The notes beneath the pieces were generated by a model that worked only from the letters and a program-made list of their open reading frames with translations, made no database searches and was not told the DNA's origin. Both the position numbers and the translations under genes were made by a program. Below are positions 1 to 8,994 of a stretch of DNA of 64,000 nucleotides, piece after piece. The stretch covers positions 1 to 64,000 of the IMG/VR virus record IMGVR_UViG_3300020186_000001; one strand, written 5' to 3'. Source of the stretch: a virus. The first letter of the stretch is position 1. Each line of letters opens with the position of its first letter.

Positions 1-273
1 GGGTTTACTACAACCGCACACAACAAGAATGCTTTGGATCGGGGTGTTCCTTCGCTTCAGATTCTATTCGAGAACAGGAAGTTTGTTATTGGCAGGAAAA
101 CTGAGGCTGATCGCTTAATCACAGATAAGCTTATTAGCGAGCTGAAGTGTTTCACATGGCACGATGGCAAGCTTCAAGGCTTGGGTGCTCACGACGATAT
201 GGTGATGAGTCTTTGGATGGCAAACGAGTGTGCGAACAGTCACTCCTTCAGCTTCAGCTTTGTGGGGGAGTAG
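1..273 (+). CDS. terL: Terminase large subunit, C-terminal end (5' truncated by window edge)
   Basis: Only the last 90 codons are present; the reading frame is open from base 1. The end carries the HDDMVMSLWMA signature of the RNase H-like nuclease domain of phage large terminases, in which the Asp coordinates a catalytic metal. The protein would cut concatemeric DNA at the portal during packaging. Its place before a methyltransferase and upstream of the portal and head genes agrees with this. The stop codon TAG at 271-273 overlaps the GTG start of the next gene. The ATPase domain lies outside the window. Confidence 0.85.
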   Translation, partial: GFTTTAHNKNALDRGVPSLQILFENRKFVIGRKTEADRLITDKLISELKCFTWHDGKLQGLGAHDDMVMSLWMANECANSHSFSFSFVGE

Positions 274-1313
274 TGATTTTAATTGGCAATGCTTTTGATC
301 ATCTTAAAACGCTTTCATCTAATTCAGTGGATTGCGTTGTCACGTCTCCTCCGTACTACGGGCTTAGAGATTATGGCATGGGTGAGCAAATTGGGTTGGA
401 GCAGACTCCAGAAGAGTTCGTAATTAAAATGAAAGCACTCTTTAGGCACGTCCGAAGAGTCTTAAGACCTAATGGCACTCTTTGGTTGAATCTGGGTGAT
501 AGTTATTGGGGTGGCAAGATGGATGCGACCTCCAAGCAGCTTTCCAACTTGAACACGAATCAGCGGAACACTCAACGCTCTCATTCGACGCTCAAGCAAA
601 AAGACCTCATTGGGATACCCTGGCGTGTCGCTCTAGCTTTGCAACAGGACGGTTGGTATCTGAGATCAGACATCATATGGCACAAGCCAAATCCAATGCC
701 AGAAAGTGTGCGAGACCGACCGACCAAATCTCACGAATACATTTTCCTTCTGACTAAGACGGACGACTACTACTACGACTCTGACGCCATCCTTGAGCCG
801 TTTAGTGAAGAGCGTGGTGGCATCACAAAAGCGAGGGGTGCAACGGCCTACTGTGTGGCTCGTGGCAATGATCAATCAAACTCCGGTGGGTTTACCCGTT
901 CAAGGGACGGAAGAAACAAAAGATCGGTGTGGACGGTGACTACTGGCTCTTTCAAGGGAGCACACTTCGCAACATTCCCCAAGAAGCTTATCGAACCCTG
1001 CATTCTTGCGGGTTGCCCAAAAGGTGGAACGGTTTTAGATCCGTTTTTCGGTTCCGGTACTACGGGGCTTGTTGCCGAAGAGTTAGGACGAAAATACATC
1101 GGCATTGAACTCAATCCAAAGTTTGCAGCAATTGCTCAAGAGCGTCTTGGTGTGAAGAGGAGGACGTTCACACGTACATATCACTCAAAGAGGACTCGCG
1201 ATGGAGGATCTGAAAAGAAAGATATTCCAACACCTCGACGAGAAGTTGGAGATTTCAGTGAAGAGATCTCTGAACTCCGGTCAGGTAGAGGCGTTGGTGC
1301 GTTGCTTTACTGA
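273..1313 (+). CDS. DNA methyltransferase, beta-class N4-cytosine/N6-adenine type
   Basis: 346 residues from a GTG start that overlaps the terminase stop (TAGTG), with a GGGGGAG ribosome site just upstream. The catalytic motif TSPPYYGLRDYG sits near residue 24 and the SAM-binding DPFFGSGTTG near residue 255. This order (catalytic motif first, SAM loop last) defines beta-class amino-methyltransferases (PF01555). The SPPY form is common in N4-cytosine enzymes, but the methylated base cannot be fixed from sequence. No restriction endonuclease is adjacent, so protection of phage DNA from host restriction, or a packaging or transcription signal, is the likelier role. The C-terminal 40 residues are basic and overlap the next gene. 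Confidence 0.9.
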   Translation: MILIGNAFDHLKTLSSNSVDCVVTSPPYYGLRDYGMGEQIGLEQTPEEFVIKMKALFRHVRRVLRPNGTLWLNLGDSYWGGKMDATSKQLSNLNTNQRNTQRSHSTLKQKDLIGIPWRVALALQQDGWYLRSDIIWHKPNPMPESVRDRPTKSHEYIFLLTKTDDYYYDSDAILEPFSEERGGITKARGATAYCVARGNDQSNSGGFTRSRDGRNKRSVWTVTTGSFKGAHFATFPKKLIEPCILAGCPKGGTVLDPFFGSGTTGLVAEELGRKYIGIELNPKFAAIAQERLGVKRRTFTRTYHSKRTRDGGSEKKDIPTPRREVGDFSEEISELRSGRGVGALLY

Positions 1314-1443
1314 ATGGGCAAGTGCAGAGCGGCTTAGAGTGGCGTTTGAGTCTGCACAGTCTGTGCGAGAAGGGTTTGTGGGAAAGAGGGTTAAAGAGGT
1401 TGAGTGTGACTCTGAGTTCATGTCGGATTTGGAGAGTTTGTAG
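1201..1443 (+). CDS. Small protein overlapping methyltransferase 3' end
   Basis: 80 residues, starting with ATG at 1201 after GAGG about seven bases upstream, and overlapping the methyltransferase by 113 bases in another frame. The product is charged and probably helical, with no motif I recognise. It ends just before the cold-shock gene, so it fills what would otherwise be a gap in a tightly packed operon. An antisense reading frame covers part of the same DNA but lacks a ribosome site and operon continuity. Function unknown. Confidence 0.5.
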   Translation: MEDLKRKIFQHLDEKLEISVKRSLNSGQVEALVRCFTEWASAERLRVAFESAQSVREGFVGKRVKEVECDSEFMSDLESL

Positions 1444-1471
1444 TGGATCGTAAACAGGTGGAAGTCGTTGT

Positions 1472-1747
1472 ATGATTGGACGTGTGATTTGGTTTGACAT
1501 TAAAAAGGGCTTTGGGTTCATCCAAGCGGGTAAACTCGATGTGTTCGTTCATTATTCTAAGATAGTAGCTCAAGAGGGCGAATTCCGAGTCTTAGAAGAG
1601 AATGACGTTGTTGAATTTGAAGTCTTCTATTCTGACCGAAGCAATGGAACAGTTAAGCCGCAAGCAAAAGATGTAAAAATATTGGAGGATAAAAATGAGA
1701 TTTTACGAGAAAAGCCAGATAACTCTCAGCGAAGACTCGTCAACTGA
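1472..1747 (+). CDS. Cold-shock-domain protein
   Basis: 91 residues. The N-terminal 70 residues form a cold-shock (OB-fold) domain: GRVIWFD opens strand 1, KGFGFI is RNP1 and VFVHYS is RNP2, the aromatic motifs that stack on single-stranded nucleic acid. Family members act as RNA chaperones or ssDNA binders. A charged tail replaces the usual short C-terminus. AGGTGG lies upstream of the ATG. The 3' end overlaps the next gene by 53 bases. Beside the sigma factor gene, a role in transcription antitermination or mRNA handling is possible, but this is inference. Confidence 0.85.
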   Translation: MIGRVIWFDIKKGFGFIQAGKLDVFVHYSKIVAQEGEFRVLEENDVVEFEVFYSDRSNGTVKPQAKDVKILEDKNEILREKPDNSQRRLVN

Positions 1748-2045
1748 TCCAAAGCTAGTTCGCTTTGGCGAAGAGTTTGAGGACACAGATGTCACGGCTC
1801 TCACGAAATCAGTGTCGTTGCATCAATCACTGCCTGTTGGGGTGAATGTGATTGATCTTGGCAATATCACAGTTGGCAAACTTATAGTCGTCAAGCCGAA
1901 GGCAAAGGTTGTGTTGACGATTCAAGGTCAAACGATCTCGATTGCAGCGAACAAGGTGTTCAAGGCATGGGTGGATTTTACGTCTTTATCAGTCACAATC
2001 ACTGGCACTGCTGCCGAAGTTGTTCTGGTCGCGGCAGGAACGTGA
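1695..2045 (+). CDS. Hypothetical beta-rich protein
   Basis: 116 residues, with ATG preceded by TTGGAGGATAAAA, a strong ribosome site that fixes the start inside the end of the cold-shock gene. The sequence alternates short hydrophobic strands (VVLTIQGQTISI, SVTITGTAAEVVLVA), as in small jelly-roll or beta-sandwich phage structural proteins. It resembles in style the 127-residue protein at 21753-22136. No catalytic motif is visible. Possible capsid decoration or accessory virion protein; function unknown. Confidence 0.65.
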   Translation: MRFYEKSQITLSEDSSTDPKLVRFGEEFEDTDVTALTKSVSLHQSLPVGVNVIDLGNITVGKLIVVKPKAKVVLTIQGQTISIAANKVFKAWVDFTSLSVTITGTAAEVVLVAAGT

Positions 2046-2052
2046 AGGCAGA

Positions 2053-2733
2053 ATGAATCAGGAAATCCTCAAATGGATAAGAATTGTAGTCATGCGAACG
2101 CTGCGAGAGAAGAACCTCACAAGGCTCGATACTTCGCAGCTTATATCGGCTGGGATGCTTGGATACTGCCAGTGTATTAAAAGGTTTGATCCCAATCGTG
2201 GCGTGAAGTTCAAGACTTATGCGGAGTACAGGATTAAGGGTGCAGTGCTCGATGAGGTCAGGAAGATGATTGGCGATGAGCGTTGTAAGAATAAAAAGCC
2301 GATCCAGGTTGAATTTGATTATACTGAGATCAGCGACGGCTCACGTTGGCAAAAGTCCATGGATTCGCAGATTGACTTTGATCGGTTTATAGACCGAGTT
2401 CCGCTAGATGACCGAGAAAAGAGCATACTTCAATCTCGGCTTTTGGGGATGAATCTAAGAGAGATCTCTCAGAAATTTAGTTTCAGTGAATCGCGTGCAT
2501 CACAACTTCTCGCAAAAATCAAGAAGGTAGTTTATGGTTATCTCAGTGATGAGTTAAATCTTGATTTCAAATTAGTAGCTTATGAATGTCCGGCGTGTTC
2601 TGGAGTAAGCCATGTTGGTAGCTATGTGTCTCAATTTAAATGCGATACTTGTGACGCTGATCTAGTGATTGTGGACCGTGTTCCGATACTGGCAGTAACG
2701 GAGAACTTTGATGAGGACGACGATGTTTTCTGA
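2053..2733 (+). CDS. Phage sigma factor, FliA/sigma-28-like, with C-terminal zinc ribbon
   Basis: 226 residues from ATG 2053 after AAGG. Residues 27-70 match sigma region 2 (core-RNA-polymerase and -10 binding), including RFDPNRGVKFKTYAEYRIKGA, the arrangement seen in FliA/SigF sigma factors. Residues 115-163 match region 4 (PLDDREKSIL...LREISQKFSFSESRASQLL), the helix-turn-helix that reads the -35 element. Region 3 is absent or much reduced. After region 4 comes a treble-cysteine-pair module (C179, C182, C197, C200), a probable zinc ribbon, then an acidic tail. It would redirect host RNA polymerase to phage promoters. The - strand cluster carries four FliA-like promoter elements that are plausible targets. 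Confidence 0.85.
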   Translation: MNQEILKWIRIVVMRTLREKNLTRLDTSQLISAGMLGYCQCIKRFDPNRGVKFKTYAEYRIKGAVLDEVRKMIGDERCKNKKPIQVEFDYTEISDGSRWQKSMDSQIDFDRFIDRVPLDDREKSILQSRLLGMNLREISQKFSFSESRASQLLAKIKKVVYGYLSDELNLDFKLVAYECPACSGVSHVGSYVSQFKCDTCDADLVIVDRVPILAVTENFDEDDDVF

Positions 2734-3748
2734 TTTAGAAGAAGTGGCTTCCTTGCTTGACGATTGCATTGAAAAAGCATTCGCCAAAAAGGGCAAAGTT
2801 CAAAAGTACGAGGATTCGATCATCAAGGGGTTGAGCCATGATCCGTTCAATCCTGTTATGATGACCGAAGAGCAGCCATACTATAACCCGTATAGGCAGA
2901 TGCAAGATGGCTCATTTTTGCCGCATAGCGTGGAATACTGGGAGAGCCAGGGCAAGTCGTCTGACGATTACAATACTACCAGACAGTTTTATCAAAACTA
3001 CATTCCCGTTTCTCAGGCTAGAGATCGTCTTGAGACGTTTTCCAGGTCTCTCAGTAACGATCTCTTTAAGGCGGGTGCGGTGCCTGTTGGAACAGTCCAT
3101 ACATACCGAGACGGTCATAAATATAAGAAGATGGGAGAAGGGCAATGGGCACCTGTGGGCGATCCTTCGGAGCGTATGTCCACTTGGCTTAACCATTCGA
3201 AGCCAGAGTATCGCCAGCAGGCCAATCAAGAGATTGAAAGACATGGAACGCAGGTCACAGCTCTTGAAGAAATGATCAAGCGTAAACAATCCGAGCAGCA
3301 GACTCAGGAGAGGGTTAAGCAAGAGATGACGAAAGAGATCATGGGCAAGGTCAAAGATGCTATGTCAAAGCTTTACGATGGTAAAATGCCAGATGAGGTC
3401 TCACAGCATTTCGATAAGAACGAGGCTAAAGAAGATGGCAAGATCAAGCCAGAAGATGCTTTGAAGGATTTGGAGAGTAAGCTTTCGCAGAACTACACTC
3501 CAAAGCACGATGTCACAGTATCGTTTATTCACAATGGAAAGCGGTATGAGCACGTCTTTCCGAACATCCAGGCCAAGGGCCATCATGATGCGATTGACAA
3601 AGTTCAGGGTGCAATATCTCAAAAGTTAAAGGGTGCTCAGGTTACAGGCATTCAGGCGTCCAGATCTAAAGAAGACAAGGGGTCCAAGGAAGGCCGGCCT
3701 CAGCCAAAAGCTGCCAAAGAAAACAATCAAGGAGCGAGTAATGGCTAA
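2723..3748 (+). CDS. Probable virion-associated protein with HKY tag
   Basis: 341 residues. The start is taken at ATG 2723, with GAGGA just upstream, overlapping the sigma gene end. Upstream alternatives at 2708 (TTG) and 2711 (ATG) are less well placed. Residues near 125-150 read VGTVHTYRDGHKYKKMGEGQW, a variant of the HKY...W tag found in neighbouring head proteins. The middle is a charged coiled-coil-like stretch and the C-terminus is Lys/Gln-rich. No enzyme motif seen. By position between terminase and portal and by the shared tag, I infer a capsid-associated or injected protein. Confidence 0.6.
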   Translation: MFSDLEEVASLLDDCIEKAFAKKGKVQKYEDSIIKGLSHDPFNPVMMTEEQPYYNPYRQMQDGSFLPHSVEYWESQGKSSDDYNTTRQFYQNYIPVSQARDRLETFSRSLSNDLFKAGAVPVGTVHTYRDGHKYKKMGEGQWAPVGDPSERMSTWLNHSKPEYRQQANQEIERHGTQVTALEEMIKRKQSEQQTQERVKQEMTKEIMGKVKDAMSKLYDGKMPDEVSQHFDKNEAKEDGKIKPEDALKDLESKLSQNYTPKHDVTVSFIHNGKRYEHVFPNIQAKGHHDAIDKVQGAISQKLKGAQVTGIQASRSKEDKGSKEGRPQPKAAKENNQGASNG

Positions 3749-5873
3749 GGATCTGAATGGCATATTCGACGATTTGATCAAGGGCGAAGGCGAAGGCACA
3801 AGAGGTGGCCAAGTCATCGGTCACACAAGTAGTGGCAAGCCTATCTATAAAAACGCCAATAATGCAGCTCATAAGACGTTCTCCAAAGAAGATCACTTGG
3901 ACGCAATCCATGCTCATGGTGCAAAGGGAGAGAAGCTTCGGGATGAGTATCATGCTCAAAGAAATTCTGATGGGACTTCATCTAAGAAGCATTTCTCAAA
4001 TATGGAAAAGATAACAAAAGAAGCTAGGTTTCATGAAGATCAAAAGGCACGTCATAGGCAGAAGTACGAGCCAAGTGCTAAGTCTCCAGACCAAAGAGAC
4101 TTCGATAGAATGGACAGAAAGAATGATCCACAAAAGCGTTCAAGTGCATCAAGACTATCAATGAAATCACAAGGAGACGACAACATGAATTTAATCAAAG
4201 CCGGAGAGGGATCTAGGCATGGGCATATCATAGGTCACACTCGCAGTGGGAAGCCGATATACCGTGGTGCCAATCATGAGTCTCACAGTAGCTTTACACC
4301 AAATGACCATGTGGATGCGGCTGCGGTTAATTTCGCAGGATTGAATCATGATAATTCAGCGAGTCATCCTGAATTTCAACAGCAAGATAAGAGTGCGGCT
4401 CGTAATGGCGTGAGGCATCACGGTTCTGCAAAGCGTGTAAAGGGTGGAGAATTAAATGGCAAGAAGCTTCACGAGGTCTCAAGCAGCGATCTTAAGTCTC
4501 ATGGAATGAATCTCATGAGTGGTAAGGATCTTCGCCGATCACAAGGAGACGATATGAGTATTTTCAAAGCAATGGGAATCACAGTTGGCGAACCTGGATC
4601 TCTTCTCAGTGAGAAGGGCGGATTTACTTTTAAATCTTTTGAGACCAACGGTGGACAGGTTGTTCGCAAGGGTGGAGCTGGCAATCCAAGAGATATGCTT
4701 GAATCACAATTGTCTAAAGGCATGATCTCCGAGTTTGTTCCTCATTTGCCTAGACAATCAAAGAAGGACGATGAGGGCGACAGTTTCGGCGGCAAATACC
4801 TAAAGAACACTCACGGCGAAGAGCATCATACTGATAACGACAAGCAGGCTGAATTCCTTCAATCTGATGTAGACATAGTTGATTCTGCATTCACGATTGA
4901 AGATGAAGAGAATCCTTTGACCGGCATAAGTTCTAGGATAGGCAAAGACCGTTCAGGTCCAAAGCCAACTGAGAAGTCACTATCTAAAGAAGACCTTCTA
5001 CTCAAGGCTTTGGATGACATTTCGTGTGATAAGGGGTTTCGTGTAGGTGTTTCTAAGAAGGCTCCAAAACCACCAAAAGATCCTGAACAGATCAGAGAAG
5101 AGCGTGCAAGCAAGAAAGAGCTTATGGGCAAGTGGGCCAAGAAGTCCAACTCTCTAATTGATTGGCATGACGACGACAACGATCCAGAACTCATTGCCAA
5201 TGTCCATGAGAACTCTGAAGGCGTGAACGAGAAGCGTCACGTTGAGAAATCAGACATTGATGAGATGTGTGATTTGATCAAGGCTGGCTCTAGGAGTGGG
5301 CATATCATAGGTGAGAGTCCTCATGCTGTGGCGGCAGTCTCGAAGCCAGCACGCAGCGGCTTTCTCAAATCTGCCGGACCAGGTGGGTTGATCTTTGACT
5401 TTGGGCATATCACTGGAAACAAGATTGCAGATGAGGCGACAGCCTTGCTGAATGCTCATGGTGATCCAGTCCAGATGTCCAACGCTCAGTATCAAAGCAC
5501 TGCCTATCAGAAGTCCCTTACTGAATTTGTGACGAAAGGTAGCGACACACACAATAAAGAAACGACTCCCTTTGGCAATATCGACAAGGAGTGGGGAAAC
5601 CAGCTCAATAAGCCAATGGACCAGCAGGTTGCAGAAGCATTCGCCAGGGGTGAGATGACTGAAGATCGCAATGCTCCAGCTATTATAAATGACTTCAATA
5701 AGGTTGAGATCAATATCGGTGGTCAAATCATCAAGGCGACTTCTGAGACAGATGCGGCTCTAATCAAGATGATGCAAGAACAAGGCATGGATCTTTCTGG
5801 AATGAACATGGGAAATGTTGTTGATGTCACAGCAGGCGGAGCCGAAAGAGTCTGTGTTGACGCGACTAATTGA
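3741..5873 (+). CDS. Multi-module virion-associated protein with repeated GH..SGKPIY tags
   Basis: 710 residues; ATG 3741 follows AAGGAGCGAGTA. It is built from at least three similar modules. Each begins DLIK/NLIK/DLIKAG, is followed by GQVIGHTSSGKPIY, GHIIGHTRSGKPIY or SGHIIGESPH, and then by His-rich charged sequence. Two internal in-frame ATG codons (4185, 4554) each have a strong ribosome site that is itself translated as SQGDD(N)M. The gene therefore looks like three former genes fused in frame, and shorter nested products may be made. The C-terminal third has a distinct helical domain. No catalytic motif is recognised. Likely a capsid-interior or scaffolding-type protein. Confidence 0.65.
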   Translation: MAKDLNGIFDDLIKGEGEGTRGGQVIGHTSSGKPIYKNANNAAHKTFSKEDHLDAIHAHGAKGEKLRDEYHAQRNSDGTSSKKHFSNMEKITKEARFHEDQKARHRQKYEPSAKSPDQRDFDRMDRKNDPQKRSSASRLSMKSQGDDNMNLIKAGEGSRHGHIIGHTRSGKPIYRGANHESHSSFTPNDHVDAAAVNFAGLNHDNSASHPEFQQQDKSAARNGVRHHGSAKRVKGGELNGKKLHEVSSSDLKSHGMNLMSGKDLRRSQGDDMSIFKAMGITVGEPGSLLSEKGGFTFKSFETNGGQVVRKGGAGNPRDMLESQLSKGMISEFVPHLPRQSKKDDEGDSFGGKYLKNTHGEEHHTDNDKQAEFLQSDVDIVDSAFTIEDEENPLTGISSRIGKDRSGPKPTEKSLSKEDLLLKALDDISCDKGFRVGVSKKAPKPPKDPEQIREERASKKELMGKWAKKSNSLIDWHDDDNDPELIANVHENSEGVNEKRHVEKSDIDEMCDLIKAGSRSGHIIGESPHAVAAVSKPARSGFLKSAGPGGLIFDFGHITGNKIADEATALLNAHGDPVQMSNAQYQSTAYQKSLTEFVTKGSDTHNKETTPFGNIDKEWGNQLNKPMDQQVAEAFARGEMTEDRNAPAIINDFNKVEINIGGQIIKATSETDAALIKMMQEQGMDLSGMNMGNVVDVTAGGAERVCVDATN
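4171..4187 (+). promoter_or_regulatory. Internal ribosome site and in-frame ATG (first)
   Basis: AAGGAGACGACAAC followed by ATG at 4185, in frame with the 3741 gene and directly before a second copy of the NLIKAGEG...GHIIGHT module. Spacing is normal for initiation, so a 563-residue nested product could start here. Confidence 0.5.
4543..4556 (+). promoter_or_regulatory. Internal ribosome site and in-frame ATG (second)
   Basis: AAGGAGACGAT followed by ATG at 4554, in frame within the 3741 gene. The eight bases before the ATG repeat those of the first internal site (both read CACAAGGAGACGA), as expected if separate genes were fused with their ribosome sites intact. Confidence 0.5.
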
Positions 5874-5895
5874 AACTTGAAATGGTGGACTTGAA

Positions 5896-8800
5896 ATGAG
5901 CATTGTTCGCGATATGTTATCTAGTTCGATTGGGTTCATAAGGGAAGAAATCATGCCCTTAAGGACCGAACTTATTAAGGCAGGCATTCTCACGCCACAA
6001 CAGACGGCCTTCGAACAGAAGGCCAGCTTAGTCGATCCGTGGGCATATGGTAGTGTCAGTCAAGGCTACAAAGAGAAGTATAGCCTTTTGGATTACTCAA
6101 AGTGTCGGCAGATTACCTATGCAGATCCTATTGTGGCAGCAGTGCTTCAGACTAGACTAAATCAGGTTGCAGCGTTCGCCCAACTGCAAGCGGATAAGTA
6201 TAAGATGGGCTTTAAGATCGTCCTTAGAGATCATGAGAAAGTTCCAACAGGTCAAGAAAAGAAGCGTATCAAGGAAATCGAACAGTTCATCCAACACTGC
6301 GGCGTCCCAGAGAACTTCGAAGACACTCCTGAACTAAAGCGTAGAGATAGCTTTGAACTGTTTTTGCGGAAGGTCGCAAGAGACTCTCTCACGTTTGATC
6401 AGGTCAACTTTGAGATCACACCTAGAAGAGATGGCAAGCCTTATGCCTTCACGGCAATTGATGCGGCCACTATCAGGGTTATTCCAGACAAGAAAGAGGA
6501 GACTGAGAGGTATCAGGCACCAAACGTAATGCCTCTTATTGATGCAACAACGACCTCAGATAGTGAAAAATTTTTCCGCGTCTTCAAACCCAAACATCCA
6601 AGATATGCTCAAGTTATCAACGGTGTCATTCAGCATGTGTTTGATGAATGGGAGATGGCTTTTGGTGTTAGGAATCCTCGTACTGACATTCTTTCATACG
6701 GCTACGGTTTTTGTTTGCATCCGGATTCTCGCGTCGCTACGACCAGGGGAATGGTCAGAATATCTGAACTTGCTGAATCTGAAGGATTCGAGGTTGTAAT
6801 TGATGGCAAGACATCAAAGGCCAAAGCATTCAAGACTGGGAACAATCGCATATTCGAATTAAGAATGAAAGACGGCAGGATCTTAAAAGCCAGTCCAGAT
6901 CATCAAATTTACTCGCTTTCCGATAGCGGTGAGTTTGGCTGGAAGCGTCTCTCGGAAATTAAGTCAGGAGATGTCGTCGCGTGTGACTTGGCCGGTCAAG
7001 CTGGTGGGATCAAGAGCTTCGAGTTCCAGTTCCATCCTGGCGATAAACAGCGGTCTAAAGAGTGGGAAATAGAATCATTTGAAGAGGACATTTGGGAAGT
7101 CCTTGGCTGGCTGGTTGGAGACGGCAATTTCAGAGAGAAACATGGGAGTCAGAAAGGGATATCCACGTCTCTTTTCTACGAAAGAAAAGTAGAAGAATCT
7201 ATCATGCGTCGGCATCTCGATATTCTTGGCAAATACAATTTACCAGTCAATGTCTACGAAGGTCGCGATGACATCTACGAAGTCAAATTCAACCATCAAG
7301 GATTCGGAGAGTGGCTTAGGTCGTTGGGGTTCATTCCGTCGAATGGATGGACAAAACCAAATTGCTTGCCAGAGGTCGTGTTCTTTCTTCAAGAGAGAGA
7401 TAGGGCAAGCTTTTTAAGAGGGCTGTTCTCCGCTGATGGACACCTCGGTGCATCGGACACACCTCATCTTGGCTGCACCGATAAGGGACTTCTCCAGGAC
7501 ACGCAAAGACTATTGTGGTCTATGGGGATGAGATCCCATTATTACCACGGCAAAGTGGCTAAGGATTTAGGATGCGGTGAAAAAGAGTACGACGACGGAA
7601 AACTGTGGGTCTACGATAAAGTTAAATTCTTTGAGAAGATTGGATTTATCCAAGATCACAAGCAGCCAGTCCTAGACACTTATCGGGGAACGCGAGCCGA
7701 TGTTGTTGGAGAGAGCTTCGGAAGACGAGCAGCTTTAGAAATAAAAGTATCTGGCAAAGAAGATCGACGTATTCGGGGTCTAATCGAATCTCCCGCAAGA
7801 TGGGGTGTCACAAGATCGTGGCTCAAAGAGAGACTGCCAGAATCTTCTCAATCACTAAAAGACCTTCATTGGCATCACGGTGTCGTCGGGTCGGTTGTTG
7901 ACACTGGCGATGAAATAGAGATGTACGATGTCTCAGTTGAGAATGACTTTCACGCTTTCGTTGTTGATGGAATTGTTGTTCATAACTCAGAAATCGAGAT
8001 GCTTGTTACGACTATCACGAGTCACATGAACGCTGAGACCTATAATCGCAAGTTCTTCAGTCAAGGATCGAGCATTAAGGGTATTCTGACGTTCGAGGGT
8101 GCGGTTCCTCCAGACCAGCTAGAGGCGTTTAGAAGACAGTGGTATCAGCAGGTGACGGGTGTCAACAACGCTTGGCGTACTCCTATCATGGGCTTGGGCA
8201 AGGATTCTAAGCTCAATTGGACTTCGCTTCACTCTACCAACCGTGAGATGGAGTTCGGCAAATGGCTTGAATACTGTATCAAGGTTATTTGCGGTGTATT
8301 TCAGATTGATCCAATTGAGATTGGTTTTGATATTTCAAAGCAGGGTTCTGGTCAGCAGTCATCTTCTGGTGGGCTTGGACAGGGCAATCAGGCAGAACGT
8401 GTGTCGTTCTCTCAAGATCGCGGCCTACGTCCACTTTTGATATTTATTCAGCAGCTTCTTAATGATTATATTGTTTACCGTATTGATCCAAACTACGAGT
8501 TCCGCTTTGTCGGCCTCAACGTCAATTCTGAGAAAGATGATCTTGAACAGGCTGTTCAGCAGGTTAAAAGCTTTAAGACTATCAATGAGATTCGTGCAGA
8601 GCATGACCTTGAGCCGTTACCAGCCTTTGACAAGATTAAGAATCCTGGTGAAGTCGTACTTGATTCGTCACTTATCCAATTCATCACTGGTCAGATGCAA
8701 GCCGCTCAACAGCAGGCCGGTGTTGGACCAGACGGTCAGCCACTTCCTCCTGGTCAGGGCGGAGCACCTGGAGATCCTAGTCAAGCGGGTGGTGATCAAG

Positions 8801-8994
8801 ATCCAAATCAACCTCAAGATGAGGGCGAAGGCGATCAAGAAGAAGAGCCTGATTATGAGAGCATGGACGTTGAACAGCTTCAGCAGGAATACAATAAGCT
8901 CAAAGAACCACAATCTCCTGGAGAGCCAGCGATGGCTCCTGCAAAGGGCAAGGCGATGACTAAGAAGTCGTTCTTCAGAGAGATCGAATTATGA
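5896..8994 (+). CDS. Portal protein precursor interrupted by an intein
   Basis: 1032 residues, of which 425 are an intein (6712-7986), leaving a 607-residue portal after splicing. The exteins match large SPP1/HK97-type portals: an N-terminal wing, a central region with LTFEGAVPPDQLEAFRRQWYQQVTG, then GFDISKQGSGQQSSSGG before the crown. The C-terminus is Gln/Pro-rich and strongly acidic. Twelve copies would form the DNA entry vertex and dock the terminase. Splicing is needed for function because the intein breaks the conserved SYGYG-F/S-EIEML region. The stop TGA overlaps the ATG of the next gene (ATGA). Confidence 0.88.
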   Translation: MSIVRDMLSSSIGFIREEIMPLRTELIKAGILTPQQTAFEQKASLVDPWAYGSVSQGYKEKYSLLDYSKCRQITYADPIVAAVLQTRLNQVAAFAQLQADKYKMGFKIVLRDHEKVPTGQEKKRIKEIEQFIQHCGVPENFEDTPELKRRDSFELFLRKVARDSLTFDQVNFEITPRRDGKPYAFTAIDAATIRVIPDKKEETERYQAPNVMPLIDATTTSDSEKFFRVFKPKHPRYAQVINGVIQHVFDEWEMAFGVRNPRTDILSYGYGFCLHPDSRVATTRGMVRISELAESEGFEVVIDGKTSKAKAFKTGNNRIFELRMKDGRILKASPDHQIYSLSDSGEFGWKRLSEIKSGDVVACDLAGQAGGIKSFEFQFHPGDKQRSKEWEIESFEEDIWEVLGWLVGDGNFREKHGSQKGISTSLFYERKVEESIMRRHLDILGKYNLPVNVYEGRDDIYEVKFNHQGFGEWLRSLGFIPSNGWTKPNCLPEVVFFLQERDRASFLRGLFSADGHLGASDTPHLGCTDKGLLQDTQRLLWSMGMRSHYYHGKVAKDLGCGEKEYDDGKLWVYDKVKFFEKIGFIQDHKQPVLDTYRGTRADVVGESFGRRAALEIKVSGKEDRRIRGLIESPARWGVTRSWLKERLPESSQSLKDLHWHHGVVGSVVDTGDEIEMYDVSVENDFHAFVVDGIVVHNSEIEMLVTTITSHMNAETYNRKFFSQGSSIKGILTFEGAVPPDQLEAFRRQWYQQVTGVNNAWRTPIMGLGKDSKLNWTSLHSTNREMEFGKWLEYCIKVICGVFQIDPIEIGFDISKQGSGQQSSSGGLGQGNQAERVSFSQDRGLRPLLIFIQQLLNDYIVYRIDPNYEFRFVGLNVNSEKDDLEQAVQQVKSFKTINEIRAEHDLEPLPAFDKIKNPGEVVLDSSLIQFITGQMQAAQQQAGVGPDGQPLPPGQGGAPGDPSQAGGDQDPNQPQDEGEGDQEEEPDYESMDVEQLQQEYNKLKEPQSPGEPAMAPAKGKAMTKKSFFREIEL
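6712..7986 (+). mobile_element. Portal intein with LAGLIDADG homing endonuclease
   Basis: 425 residues in frame. Cys1 (CLHPDSRV, block A) follows GYGF. Block B is the SPDH at intein residues 61-64. Two LAGLIDADG motifs are present, LGWLVGDGN (131-139) and LRGLFSADGHL (235-245). Block F/G reads VENDFHAFVVDGIVVHN, and the next extein residue is Ser. These are the residues of a standard class 1 intein that self-splices by N-S shift, Asn cyclisation and Ser nucleophile. The endonuclease would spread the intein to empty portal alleles. It is intact, with no stops or missing catalytic residue visible. Confidence 0.93.

Noticed and set aside
5250-5726. - strand open frame of 158 codons within the 710-residue gene
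   Set aside because: No ribosome site, no operon context and no recognisable motif; the + frame is clearly coding here.
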